Source of the DNA: TMED23 sp964566055
Lineage (GTDB): Bacteria > Pseudomonadota > Alphaproteobacteria > Rhodospirillales > UBA2165
Direction: 5' to 3'
Length of the DNA stretch: 64,000 nucleotides
NCBI GenBank assembly: GCA_964566055.1
Contig: CAZMHI010000004.1
Span: forward strand, 1 to 64,000
The notes under the pieces were generated by a model that worked only from the letters and a program-made list of their open reading frames with translations, was not told the origin of the DNA and made no database searches. Position numbers and translations under genes: made by a program. Shown here in pieces: positions 47,049 through 56,246 of this stretch (its first letter is position 1; each line of letters opens with the position of its first letter).

Positions 47049-48069
47049 ACCAGACGCCGAAAGTATTGGCGTTACCGGTACCCGCATCAGATCGGTAGCA
47101 GGGCACGTAATCCAGCAAATCAAACTTGAGACCTGAGCCTTGAGTTGCGCCCATGGCGGCGATCCAGTTTTTAATTTCGGAACTGCCTGACTGATAAGAG
47201 TATTCTGGCTCATTGATGATGGCCGCTTCATCACCATCAGCAATGGCTTTAAGAATGCGGTGATCAAGCTCTTCATCAATGACGAAGTGGCTAAAGCCAC
47301 CCGAGGCGGCAATGCCGACGCGCTTGTCGCTTTTCCACGACCGGATCGCGTTGCCGACAGCTTTGCCGAAATTCAAAACCCGTTTGGCGGTAGGCTGGTT
47401 AGGCGGGAAGAAGGTGTTGATAAAAATCGGCAGGGTCGCCATGTCTTTGCATGCTTCGAAGTCGTTCAATATACGATGATAGAAAAAGCCAAAGGCGTGG
47501 CCGATGCCGTTCTCACCCCATTTACCATCTGGCATTTTGCTCGAAACCGAAACATCAAACTCATCAACCATCAATGAGGAAACAACATAGTTAGCCAAAT
47601 CTGGCTCTCCGGCATATTCGAGATCTTGATTTTCCGGCACGTTGGTCCAGGCGGCAATAGCGATACCGGGTGGCATCGCGTCAAGACGTTCCTGGCTCAA
47701 TACTTTGTTGAGTACTTTCTCGCCGTTATAAACCGAAAAAGCAGGTGACTGTTCAGGCAAAAAACATTCCCGCTGGTCGTCCCCGAATATGACCAGAACA
47801 TCCAGATCGGCAGCGCGAATTTTATCGCCCAACTGATCAAGCACTTTCTGACTGGCCTGATGGCGCTCTTCGCGGACTTCTGGCGTGTGTTGAGCGGCGA
47901 GATTTTCGCCTTTCCGCAATTCCGCCAATTCTTCATAAGTGTAAACGCCACCCCGGAAGGGGTGAGCCGGATTGTTACGGTCCGCTTCGGCGCGCTGATC
48001 CCAATCTTCCGGTTGGGTGCCCAGCATCGGCGTGTGGGAAGAACCCACTCCAAATACAATTTCAGCCAT
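47044..48069 (-). CDS. LigB-type class III extradiol ring-cleavage dioxygenase
   Basis: 341 residues. Iron(II)-dependent extradiol dioxygenase of the LigB superfamily (protocatechuate 4,5-dioxygenase beta/gallate dioxygenase type). An early histidine sits in VGSSHTPML, a central acidic region in FGDDQRECF, and the C-terminal catalytic motif in ASGGFSHFVIDEELD. It opens a dihydroxylated aromatic ring. The IclR gene lies 68 bases upstream on the same strand and may be co-transcribed. No separate LigA-like small subunit is seen. Confidence 0.85.
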   Translation of the reverse strand: MAEIVFGVGSSHTPMLGTQPEDWDQRAEADRNNPAHPFRGGVYTYEELAELRKGENLAAQHTPEVREERHQASQKVLDQLGDKIRAADLDVLVIFGDDQRECFLPEQSPAFSVYNGEKVLNKVLSQERLDAMPPGIAIAAWTNVPENQDLEYAGEPDLANYVVSSLMVDEFDVSVSSKMPDGKWGENGIGHAFGFFYHRILNDFEACKDMATLPIFINTFFPPNQPTAKRVLNFGKAVGNAIRSWKSDKRVGIAASGGFSHFVIDEELDHRILKAIADGDEAAIINEPEYSYQSGSSEIKNWIAAMGATQGSGLKFDLLDYVPCYRSDAGTGNANTFGVWS

Positions 48070-48137
48070 GATTACCTCCTTGATATTAGCTTTGCCAAAT
48101 TAGTTGCATTTTTATAATTAGTGTTCCCTGATGCTGA

Positions 48138-48878
48138 TCAGTTATTTTCCTTGTCGGGACGGTAAATTTCAGTGTTACCGCCAAGCGATCTGGTCAATCC
48201 TGCCACTGCATGCAAGAGGCCCTGTTTCATCGCCGTCATGATATCTTCCGACAGGCGATATTGCGGACCTGAGAGTTGGAGCGCGCCCAATAATTCGCTT
48301 CCTGCGCCAAACAGCGGGCAAGCTATGGCGGCAGCATCCGGATATAAAGTGCCGAAGGAAGTGGCATGGATGTCGCTTCGGATTTGTTTAAAGTTTTCGC
48401 CCGCTTCGCCCGAAAAGGCGCGGAGCACTTGTGATGAGGCGCCATTATTGAGATCATAACGGTCGCCGATACTGGACCCGGCATCGCGAATACCTTGTGC
48501 CGGTTCAACTTTGTGCAGGCAGACGACACTGTCGCCATCGCGCACGGTAAAGGTCGCACATTCCTTAAATTCCCCGACCAAGGCCTGCATCACCGGATCA
48601 ATGACATCAACTATCTGAAAGCTTCGCTGGTAGGCCGAGCCGAGATGGAATAACGCCGCACCTAACTGGAACCAGCCGTCTTCACGGCGTTTGATAAAAC
48701 CCTGACGCTCTAGCGAAACACAAAGCCGTAAAATGGTGCTTTTGTTGAGACCGGTGATTTCAGCGAGATCGGTGAGGCGAAGGGCACTTCGTTCATTGCC
48801 GAAGGCCGACAATAGGGAGAGCCCGCGTTCGAGAGCAATAACGCCGCCTTTAGGTTCTGGTCTTAAATCTCCATCCAC
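48138..48878 (-). CDS. IclR-family transcriptional regulator
   Basis: 246 residues. N-terminal winged helix (LTDLAEITGLNKSTILRLCVSLERQGFI) and the IclR effector domain with ATFTVRDGDSVVCLH and AIACPLFG. It is divergent from the MoaD-like/molybdoenzyme operon and upstream of the dioxygenase. A perfect 17-bp palindrome lies in the divergent region (48950-48966), the natural place for autoregulation and control of both units. Confidence 0.9.
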   Translation of the reverse strand: MDGDLRPEPKGGVIALERGLSLLSAFGNERSALRLTDLAEITGLNKSTILRLCVSLERQGFIKRREDGWFQLGAALFHLGSAYQRSFQIVDVIDPVMQALVGEFKECATFTVRDGDSVVCLHKVEPAQGIRDAGSSIGDRYDLNNGASSQVLRAFSGEAGENFKQIRSDIHATSFGTLYPDAAAIACPLFGAGSELLGALQLSGPQYRLSEDIMTAMKQGLLHAVAGLTRSLGGNTEIYRPDKENN

Positions 48879-48949
48879 AATTTATTTCCTTATCCACACA
48901 AAATATGTTGCTTTGTGAATTGACCTGTTGTTATACTACACGAAATAAA

Positions 48950-48966
48950 GTTTCATGCAATGAAAC
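48950..48966. promoter_or_regulatory. Candidate IclR operator (perfect palindrome)
   Basis: GTTTCATGCAATGAAAC has perfect 7-base arms around GCA. It lies between the divergent IclR gene and the MoaD-like operon. Related sequences lie upstream of the ABC transporter (59808-59823) and a molybdenum hydroxylase (37945-37960). Confidence 0.6.
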
Positions 48967-48999
48967 AATTTAAAATTATGAGAATGGGTCGAAAAATCT

Positions 49000-49416
49000 A
49001 TGAATAAAATTCTTGGACCGGATGAATCAGCACCGATTTGGTACAGCGCTTCAAGCAAGCGCGGCGGCAATACTGACAGTTCGGCCGATCTGCCGGCGGA
49101 TGAGGCAACCGAAAATTCCGCCGATATCACCTTGAATATCGCACTCTTCGGCTATCTCTCGACCAAAGCCGAAAATGACCGTTTAACGCTGAGCGTTCCC
49201 GGGAATGCCAAAGTGCGAGATGTGATCGAAACTATCGGCGAAGCCTGCGGTCCCGAAATAGCAGCGACTTTCAATAATGACAGTGGTGAATTTATTGAAT
49301 GCTGCCGGATTTTTGTTGAAGGCGTGCTGCTGGACGATCTTGAGGCGAGGATTAGTTCAAAAGGCGGCCCAACTGATATTGAAATAATACTGTTGATGGC
49401 GAATGAAGCTGGTTAA
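49000..49416 (+). CDS. MoaD/ThiS-like beta-grasp protein
   Basis: 138 residues. About 42 low-complexity N-terminal residues are followed by a ubiquitin-like MoaD/ThiS fold (ITLNIALFGYLS, LSVPGNAKVRDVIETIG, RIFVEGVLLDDLEARI). MoaD ends in Gly-Gly for sulfur transfer, but this protein ends NEAG, so standard activation is doubtful. It lies 18 bases before the molybdoenzyme gene, so it may be a dedicated maturation or structural partner. The ribosome-binding site before the ATG is weak. Confidence 0.65.
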   Translation: MNKILGPDESAPIWYSASSKRGGNTDSSADLPADEATENSADITLNIALFGYLSTKAENDRLTLSVPGNAKVRDVIETIGEACGPEIAATFNNDSGEFIECCRIFVEGVLLDDLEARISSKGGPTDIEIILLMANEAG

Positions 49417-49434
49417 TTAAGGTAGGAAAAAACA

Positions 49435-52050
49435 ATGGATGATGTCCCTCAAAATTTAACTGATTCAGCCGACACGACTGACAAAGTAGATGACAAATGG
49501 ATCTCCTCATCCTGCAGTCTTTGCTATTCGTCCTGTTCGATCAAAGCTCACCGGGTAAACGGTACGGTCGTTAAAATCGAAGGCAACCCGGAAAGTGAAG
49601 TTGGCAAGGGCCGGCTTTGCGGCAAAGGGGTCAGCGGCATTATGTCCCATTATGATCCCAACCGTCTCAACAAACCGATGAAGCGCACCAACCCTGAAAA
49701 AGGCAAAGGCATCGACCCAATGTGGGAAGAGATTTCCTGGGATGAGGCGCTCGATACCGTGGCTGAAAAACTAAAAGCACTGCGTGAAGATGACCCGCGT
49801 AAATTATTTATCATGCGGACGACCACGGTAATGACCCAGCACATTCCGCCCTTTGCCTTTATGTCAGCCTTTGGCACCCCGAATGCCTCGGCGGCCGGTG
49901 GCGGACTGCATTGCGGTAATGGCGCTCATTTAATCAGCGGCATCATGCATTCGTCCTGGTCGATTGTGCCGGATTTTCAATATTGCAATTACGCGGTTTA
50001 TTTCGGCGCTTCGAAAGGCCACGCCGCCGGTCACGCGTCTTGCTCCAATATGACGATGGCGGCGGATGCCAGGGCGCGCGGTATGAAAATGGTGGTGGTT
50101 GATCCCTTCGCCAATCAGGCAGGAGCTAATTCCACCGAATGGGTGCCGATCCGGGTTGGCACCGATGCCGGCTTGGCGCTCTCAATGGCCAATGTTCTGG
50201 TCAATGAGCTGGAAATGTATGACGTCGCTTATCTCAAAGCCAAAACCAATATGCCGTATTTGATTGGTGATGATACCCGCTACATTCGCGATCCCGAAAC
50301 CAATAAGCCCATGGTCTGGGACAGCGAAACCGGTCAGGCGTGCACCTTTGATGCGACAGATTCAGCTGACATGGCGCTTGAGGGCACCTATATGGTCGAC
50401 GGCAAGCAATGCCGCCCGGGCTTCGTGCTGATGAAGGAGCATCTGAAAACCTATACGGTTGAGCGTGGTGAGGAAATCACCACCATACCGGCTGAAAACA
50501 TCCGCCGGATCGCTACTGAGTTTGCTGAAGAAGCGCGCATCGGCAGCACCATCGTCATTGATGGCGTGACGGTGCCGTACCGCCCGGTGGCGGCGATCGC
50601 TTTCCGCGGCTCGCAAGGCCACAAGAACTCAACCTACAATATGCTGTCGGTTGATCTGCTGAACCATTTGGTCGGCGCTGCCGATGTTGCTGGTGGTTGT
50701 CTCGGCTTTAACCCGGCCTGCGATGGTTATCCTGAAACCGGACGCTTGAAATATATTCCTCATCCTGATCCGGATGGCTTGATGATTACCGGCTCCTGGA
50801 TGGGCCCGCACGGACCGTATCCGATCAATGATCCAGCCCCACCGGAAAGGGTTGGTTTACAGAATTTATTCCCAATGGCGATGGGCTCAGTATTCCAGGC
50901 TTCCACCGATCAGGAGGAAATGTGGGAAAAATTTGATTTCGATTACCGCCCTGAGTTTTTGCTCAATCTCGGCGCCAATCAGATCATGAGTGTCGGCAAT
51001 AGTGAAGCCACCGAAGCCTCCTTGAAAAAATTCAAGTTCATTGTTTCTTTTGATATTTTCGCCACTGAAACCACCGAATTTGCTGATATCGTATTCCCCG
51101 ATTGCGGCTATCTTGAAACCACCGATTCCCGCTCGAATTTTCCGTTTATATTCAGTTTGCCTGCTGGTTTGGGTGATTGGTGCTGGCCGATCCGCCAGGA
51201 AGTTGTTGAGCCCGAAGGCGAGCGACGACTATTTGCTGATGTCCTGCAAGAACTGGCAGACCGGATTGGCATTACGCCCGATTTAAACGCCGCATACAAC
51301 GCCTGGTTCGAGCTTGAAGGCGAGAACCGGCTGAAACCAGACCGCAAATATACCTTTGCCGAGATCGGCGATCACGATTTGAAGGATAAGTTCGGTCCCG
51401 ATAAAGGCCTCGAATACTTTAAGGAACATGGTTTGGTCAAATGGCCGAAAAAACCCAATGAGGTGTATTGGCGCGCCTTTACCGATGTCAGGGTGCCGCT
51501 CTATTGGGAGTGGATGACTGATACCTGGGAGAAAACAGTGGCAATCGCCGGGCCTAAAGGCTTGGATATTCCGCAAGAATATTACAGCCCTTTGCCGGAT
51601 TGGCTGCCCTGTCCGTCCCATGAATGTAACCATGAAGATTTTGATTTCTATGCTTTCTATTACCGTGACATTGTTCACACCAATAGTCTGACGATGGAAA
51701 ACGCCTGGCTGGACGAGGCTGCTCAGCTCGATCCTTATTCTTATAACATTGCGATCAATGCCGGAGTGGGTCGCGAAAAAGGATTGCAGTCAGGCGACCT
51801 TATCTCGGTGGAGAACGAGCACGGCCACAAGGTCGAGGGCCGCGCACGGCTGACCGAAACCATCCACCCCGAAGGCTTAGGCATTGGCGCCTGTGCCGGT
51901 CATTGGGCGCGCCGTATGCCGACCGCCAAAGGCAAGGGCGTTTTCTTCAATGATCTGGTTGAGCTCGATTGGGAACATTCAAGCCCGAACAATCTAACCG
52001 TTGATCTTTGCGCCAAAGTAAAGGTCACCAAATTGGAGGCAGCACAATGA
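49435..52050 (+). CDS. DMSO-reductase-family molybdopterin oxidoreductase, catalytic subunit
   Basis: 871 residues (about 96 kDa). [4Fe-4S] motif C27-x2-C30-x3-C34 with C62, then GKGVSGIMSHYDPNRLNKP. A cysteine in GGLHCGNGAH is the probable Mo ligand. There is no Tat signal, so the complex acts at the cytoplasmic face. With the ferredoxin and NrfD-like genes that follow, it forms a three-subunit membrane-bound enzyme. Aromatic context makes a PadBCD-like (phenylacetyl-CoA:acceptor oxidoreductase) or transhydroxylase-like role worth testing, but sulfur-compound activity is equally open. It is not a close copy of the SoeA-like protein at 11846. Confidence 0.82.
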   Translation: MDDVPQNLTDSADTTDKVDDKWISSSCSLCYSSCSIKAHRVNGTVVKIEGNPESEVGKGRLCGKGVSGIMSHYDPNRLNKPMKRTNPEKGKGIDPMWEEISWDEALDTVAEKLKALREDDPRKLFIMRTTTVMTQHIPPFAFMSAFGTPNASAAGGGLHCGNGAHLISGIMHSSWSIVPDFQYCNYAVYFGASKGHAAGHASCSNMTMAADARARGMKMVVVDPFANQAGANSTEWVPIRVGTDAGLALSMANVLVNELEMYDVAYLKAKTNMPYLIGDDTRYIRDPETNKPMVWDSETGQACTFDATDSADMALEGTYMVDGKQCRPGFVLMKEHLKTYTVERGEEITTIPAENIRRIATEFAEEARIGSTIVIDGVTVPYRPVAAIAFRGSQGHKNSTYNMLSVDLLNHLVGAADVAGGCLGFNPACDGYPETGRLKYIPHPDPDGLMITGSWMGPHGPYPINDPAPPERVGLQNLFPMAMGSVFQASTDQEEMWEKFDFDYRPEFLLNLGANQIMSVGNSEATEASLKKFKFIVSFDIFATETTEFADIVFPDCGYLETTDSRSNFPFIFSLPAGLGDWCWPIRQEVVEPEGERRLFADVLQELADRIGITPDLNAAYNAWFELEGENRLKPDRKYTFAEIGDHDLKDKFGPDKGLEYFKEHGLVKWPKKPNEVYWRAFTDVRVPLYWEWMTDTWEKTVAIAGPKGLDIPQEYYSPLPDWLPCPSHECNHEDFDFYAFYYRDIVHTNSLTMENAWLDEAAQLDPYSYNIAINAGVGREKGLQSGDLISVENEHGHKVEGRARLTETIHPEGLGIGACAGHWARRMPTAKGKGVFFNDLVELDWEHSSPNNLTVDLCAKVKVTKLEAAQ

Positions 52051-52655
52051 GATGGGGTATGGTGATCGACTTGAAGCGCTGCATCGGCTGCTATGGCTGT
52101 CAGCTTTCCTGCAAGGCTGAAAATGGCACGCCCCCCGGCGTCTTTTTCGCCCGCGTCCACAAACAGGAAGAAGGCCAGTATCCGACGGCGCAGACGACCT
52201 TCCTGCCTGTTTTGTGTAATCACTGTGATGATCCGCCTTGTGTCGATGTCTGCCCAACCGGCGCCAGTTTCGTTTGGGAAGATGACGGTATTGTCGATAT
52301 CGATGCTGATAAATGCGTTGGCTGCCGGTCCTGCATGATGGCCTGCCCGTATTCGCAGCGCTTCCTCAATGATGAGCCCCAGAATTATTACGGCGATCAG
52401 GGAGCGACCCCTTACGAAGAAGCGCGCGTTCAGCAGCATCAAGAGGGCGTGGTTATGAAATGTAACTTCTGCCGCGACCGGGTGCGTAACGGTCAGAATC
52501 CTGCCTGCGTTGAAAACTGTCCGACTATTGCCCGCTATTTTGGTGATCTCGATGATCCGAAGAGCGAAGTGTCGCGTTTGATCCGAGAGCGTAGCGGCTT
52601 CCCGCTGCACCCGGAAAAAGGCACCAATCCAAACGTTTACTATTTGCCGGCTTGA
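52047..52655 (+). CDS. Four-cluster ferredoxin subunit of the second complex
   Basis: 202 residues from ATG 52047, which overlaps the catalytic stop (ATGA). Four [4Fe-4S] groups: CIGCYGCQLSC, CNHCDDPPCVDVC, CVGCRSCMMAC and CNFCRDRVRNG...CVENC. It carries electrons between the molybdenum subunit and the NrfD-like anchor. An in-frame start 13 codons earlier is possible but would lie inside the upstream gene without need. Confidence 0.9.
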   Translation: MRWGMVIDLKRCIGCYGCQLSCKAENGTPPGVFFARVHKQEEGQYPTAQTTFLPVLCNHCDDPPCVDVCPTGASFVWEDDGIVDIDADKCVGCRSCMMACPYSQRFLNDEPQNYYGDQGATPYEEARVQQHQEGVVMKCNFCRDRVRNGQNPACVENCPTIARYFGDLDDPKSEVSRLIRERSGFPLHPEKGTNPNVYYLPA

Positions 52656-52671
52656 TTGGGGAGGGGAAATA

Positions 52672-53625
52672 ATGTCAGCCACGAATTCAGGACGCTATCA
52701 ACAGCTCATCAAGGATTATCAAACCGAATACCGGCCTCAACGGGAATGGTCAGAGGGCCGCGGCTTTTATCTCATCCTTGGCCACTTTCTGGTCGGCGTT
52801 GCCGCCGGCGCCTGGCTGTTTGGTCTGTTCTTCGACGATTTGATTTCCCTGCTGGCCGGTTTTGTCCTGGCCGGTCTCGGCGGTTTGGCGCATTTGGTTA
52901 ATTTGGCGCGGCCGGAGCGGTTTATCTTGATGATGCTGAGAACGGCAACGTCCTGGGTGTCGCGTGGATTTTGGGGGCTGACGTTGTTTTTGATCGGCAG
53001 CGTGATCTATCTGCCATCCCTAATATTTACTGACACTTTCTGGCACAGTGATTCGCCTTTCGCCAATCTAGGCATTGCGCTTTCGATTGCCGGCTCCATC
53101 GTCATGATGGCCTATATGGGATTTGTCTATACGGCGTCGAAGGCTATCGCCTTTTGGAACTCAACCCTGCATCCTGTGCTCTATATCGCTTATGCCTTGC
53201 GCGGAGGGGCAGCAGCCTATCTGTTGTCACTCGCCTTTCAGGGCGAAGCTGTCAGTGGCGGCTCCGATATCCTGATATTCTGGGTTGCTGTCACGGCGAC
53301 CGTCATTGTGCTCTGGATATTTGAAATCCAAGGTGCGCTCACCAGCGGTGAAGAAGCAGCGGTACGCTCGGTTCACGATATCCTGGCGGGCCGTCTGGCG
53401 CTCTATTTCTATGTTGGCATTCTACTGGTTGGTCTGGTTGTGCCGGTGTTCCTGATGGCTGGCATTATCGCGCCTCTCTCACCAACTCTCTTTGCCATTA
53501 TCGGATTATCGTCGGTTGCTGGTGATTTCTTTATGAAATTCTCCTCGATCAAAGCAGGCGTTTTCAGTCCGGTCCGGCTCTATAGCGGCAATAACAGAAG
53601 AGCAACACGTCGCCGAAAAATCTAA
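52672..53625 (+). CDS. NrfD/DmsC-like membrane anchor of the second complex
   Basis: 317 residues with about eight to nine hydrophobic segments after a soluble N-terminal ~35 residues. It belongs to the NrfD/PsrC type that exchanges electrons with quinone. A GGGGAGGGG ribosome-binding site precedes the ATG. It completes the A-B-C operon with the two preceding genes. Confidence 0.85.
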   Translation: MSATNSGRYQQLIKDYQTEYRPQREWSEGRGFYLILGHFLVGVAAGAWLFGLFFDDLISLLAGFVLAGLGGLAHLVNLARPERFILMMLRTATSWVSRGFWGLTLFLIGSVIYLPSLIFTDTFWHSDSPFANLGIALSIAGSIVMMAYMGFVYTASKAIAFWNSTLHPVLYIAYALRGGAAAYLLSLAFQGEAVSGGSDILIFWVAVTATVIVLWIFEIQGALTSGEEAAVRSVHDILAGRLALYFYVGILLVGLVVPVFLMAGIIAPLSPTLFAIIGLSSVAGDFFMKFSSIKAGVFSPVRLYSGNNRRATRRRKI

Positions 53626-53656
53626 ATTAACTCTGAAAGATAACGGGAGCCCCACC

Positions 53657-54634
53657 TTGATTATCGATTGGCAACATCACGCATCACCCAAAGTGTTTTT
53701 TGACCGCCGCGGCGGCAAAGCAGGTGCGCCGGTGATCCAGAACGGCAAGGTCAATCTGCGGCTGCGTCCCGAGGTCTACCAAATCGATATGCAGCTCGAC
53801 TATATGGATGCTGCCGGTATTGATATCTCGGTGCTGTCGGCGACCCTGGAAAATCATGATGATTGCTCAATTACCAGTGAATTCTACGCCGAAGTTGTGA
53901 GCGATCATCCGGACCGCTTTGTCTGTCTGGCGCCTTGTTTACCGCTGCACGGACCGGAAGCGCTTACCGAGCTTAAACGCGCCATCACTGATTTGGGCCT
54001 GAAAGGCGTGGTGATCTCACCGCAGAATGGCGGCGAGGCGATGGATTCCAAAAAAATGTGGCCGTTCTATGAATTGGTGCAAAAGCTCGATGTGCCGATC
54101 TTCGTGCATATATCCGGCGTGCCGGTTGGCTATGACGCGCTCGAAGCCGACTGGAACATCAATGTAACTATGACCCGGGAGTTCGATGTCGCCTCCAACG
54201 CTATCCGTCTGGTCAATGGCGGTGTGCTGACCGAGTTTCCTGAACTGAATTTCGTTATCGCTCATTTCGGCGGCGGCGTCTCCTCGATTTACGAACGGGT
54301 CGAGCGATACGTCGATTCCTGGGGAGATCGTTTCTGGGAAGACCAAGGCGGCAAAGCACCTTTCGCCCAACCTTATAAACAAAGTTTCCGGGAGGCCTTT
54401 GACCGGCTCTATTTTGATATGGCGGGATTTGAAGGTGGCATGAACGCCGTCAATTGTGCGCTTACGACCATTCGCCCGGACCGCCTGCTCTTCGCGACCG
54501 ATTATCCCTACAATTTTTCCGACGATCCGGAAATGGTGAAGCACTATGTCGAGAACATCCGTGCGCTAGATCTGGCGCCGGAAATTATCGATGACATTCT
54601 GGGCGGCACAGCGGCCCAGCTTTTGAAACTCTAA
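53657..54634 (+). CDS. ACMSD-like amidohydrolase/decarboxylase
   Basis: 325 residues from a TTG start (53657) preceded by GGGAG. TIM-barrel amidohydrolase of the amidohydrolase-2 family: N-terminal metal histidines in WQHHASP, IFVHISG, IAHFGGGVSS, and the metal aspartate in FATDYPYNF. Relatives include aminocarboxymuconate-semialdehyde and hydroxybenzoate decarboxylases and some C-C hydrolases. It lies between the molybdoenzyme and HpaB-like genes. It is only distantly similar to the decarboxylase at 23251. Confidence 0.8.
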   Translation: MIIDWQHHASPKVFFDRRGGKAGAPVIQNGKVNLRLRPEVYQIDMQLDYMDAAGIDISVLSATLENHDDCSITSEFYAEVVSDHPDRFVCLAPCLPLHGPEALTELKRAITDLGLKGVVISPQNGGEAMDSKKMWPFYELVQKLDVPIFVHISGVPVGYDALEADWNINVTMTREFDVASNAIRLVNGGVLTEFPELNFVIAHFGGGVSSIYERVERYVDSWGDRFWEDQGGKAPFAQPYKQSFREAFDRLYFDMAGFEGGMNAVNCALTTIRPDRLLFATDYPYNFSDDPEMVKHYVENIRALDLAPEIIDDILGGTAAQLLKL

Positions 54635-54650
54635 AAAGGGAGATTGCCCC

Positions 54651-56186
54651 ATGACTGAAGCAACCAAAACAGCGCCTGTCGATGCCGATATGGCCCTTGG
54701 CGCCATGACTGGTGAACGCTATATCAAAAGTCTGCAGGATGACCGCGAAGTCTTTATCGATGGCGAGCAAGTTAAAGATGTTACCAAGCACCCGGCCTTT
54801 ACCGGCATCATCAATGAAATGGCCCGTCTCTATGATTTGCAGAACAGCGATGAATATAAAGACGAAATGACCTTCGTTGATCCTGCGTCGGGGGTACGCT
54901 CTTCGGTTTCCTGGATGGTGCCGAAATCAGCCGATGATCTGAAACGCAAACGCCGCAACAGCCAAATTTGGAACCAGCAAACCTGGGGGCAGCTTGGCCG
55001 CTCTCATGATATTCTGGCGCCCTATATTATCGGTGCGCTCAACCGCAAGGATCTCTTCAGCGAGGTTAAGCATGACAAATGTGATTTTGGTGAGAATCTC
55101 GAGAATTATTATAACTACTGCATGAAGAACGATCTGTTTCTGACCCATGCGCTGGGTGATCCGCAAGTGGATCGCAGCGCCACGGCGCAGAATGAGAAGC
55201 AAAAAACCCAGGAAGATTTGGAAGTCGCTTTGCATGTGGTCGAGGAAACCGCCGACGGCGTGATTGTGACCGGCGGTAAGCAGCTCTCAACGGCAGCCAC
55301 CCATGCCAATGAATGCTACATTTCATTATCAGCGACGTTTGCCCGCCGCAATGATCCAAACTGCGTGCTGGCCTTCTCCATTCCGCAAAACACACCCGGC
55401 CTGAAAGCGCTGGCCCGTGAGCCGAATTCCCGCTGGTTCGGGTCTTGGGGACATCCTTTGCAAAATCTTGATGAGCAGGATTGTATGCTGTTCTTTGATA
55501 ACGTTTTGGTGCCTTGGGACCGCCTGTTTATGCTCTATGATCCCTCGCCGATGGCGAAAATTCTGGGTGCCGGCGGCGGCAGTGTGAACTTTAATTTCTT
55601 GGGCTGGGCCAATTTGTGCCGGGCTGAAGAACGCATGAAGCTGATCACGGCGGTAGCCACCATGGTGGCCGAATCTATCGGTGTTATCCAATACCGCGAA
55701 GTTGCCTCCAAGCTTGGTGAGCTGGTGACCTATTGTCACGTTTGGGATCACGCCATGGAAGGCGTCGAGCATGAAGCGATTGAATCGCCGAGCGGCCAGT
55801 GGTCCCTGGGCCATGCCCGTGGCCTGCATATTTGGTTTGCTCAGGTTTCCGGGCGGATGCTTGAAATCCTGCGCGAGATTTGCGGCGCCGGCATCACCAT
55901 GCAGCCGAGCGAAAAAGACCTCGCCAATCCGGACATCCGCCAATATCTCGATAAATATATGCGCGGTAAGGATTGCGATGTTGAGTATAAGTCACGGCTC
56001 TTCCGTCTGGCCCACGATCTGGCAGCCTCTTCCTTCGGCCTGCGCCAGGATATTTACGAATACTGGCACGGTGGCGATCCGAGCCGCAACCGCATCAATC
56101 TGCTGAACGGCTATGATCAAAGCGAGATCATGGACCGTGTGAAAGACTTGATCAGCCGGCCCCTGCCGCATGGTGTTGAGAAGTAG
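54651..56186 (+). CDS. 4-hydroxyphenylacetate 3-hydroxylase (HpaB)-family flavin monooxygenase
   Basis: 511 residues. HpaB family, an acyl-CoA-dehydrogenase-like fold using reduced FAD: TGERYIKSLQDDREVFIDGE at the start, THALGDPQVDRS, VVEETADGVIVTGGKQLSTAA, DNVLVPWDRLF. The usual reaction is ortho-hydroxylation of a phenol with O2. No HpaC flavin reductase is adjacent. The GGGAG ribosome-binding site is clear, and a strong terminator follows. Confidence 0.88.
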   Translation: MTEATKTAPVDADMALGAMTGERYIKSLQDDREVFIDGEQVKDVTKHPAFTGIINEMARLYDLQNSDEYKDEMTFVDPASGVRSSVSWMVPKSADDLKRKRRNSQIWNQQTWGQLGRSHDILAPYIIGALNRKDLFSEVKHDKCDFGENLENYYNYCMKNDLFLTHALGDPQVDRSATAQNEKQKTQEDLEVALHVVEETADGVIVTGGKQLSTAATHANECYISLSATFARRNDPNCVLAFSIPQNTPGLKALAREPNSRWFGSWGHPLQNLDEQDCMLFFDNVLVPWDRLFMLYDPSPMAKILGAGGGSVNFNFLGWANLCRAEERMKLITAVATMVAESIGVIQYREVASKLGELVTYCHVWDHAMEGVEHEAIESPSGQWSLGHARGLHIWFAQVSGRMLEILREICGAGITMQPSEKDLANPDIRQYLDKYMRGKDCDVEYKSRLFRLAHDLAASSFGLRQDIYEYWHGGDPSRNRINLLNGYDQSEIMDRVKDLISRPLPHGVEK

Positions 56187-56209
56187 GAACATCTGAAACG
56201 GATTAAAGG

Positions 56210-56246
56210 CGCCGGGAGGGTCGAGAGATGCTCCCGGCGTTTTTTT
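56210..56246. terminator. Rho-independent terminator after the HpaB-like gene
   Basis: CGCCGGGAG (56210-56218) and CTCCCGGCG (56231-56239) form a perfect 9-bp stem with a 12-base loop, followed by seven T (56240-56246). It lies between convergent genes; the T tract is on the plus strand. Confidence 0.93.

Noticed and set aside
49435..52050. Another selenoprotein among the molybdoenzymes
   Set aside because: Both DMSO-reductase-family subunits are full length without internal TGA, and the ligand positions read cysteine.
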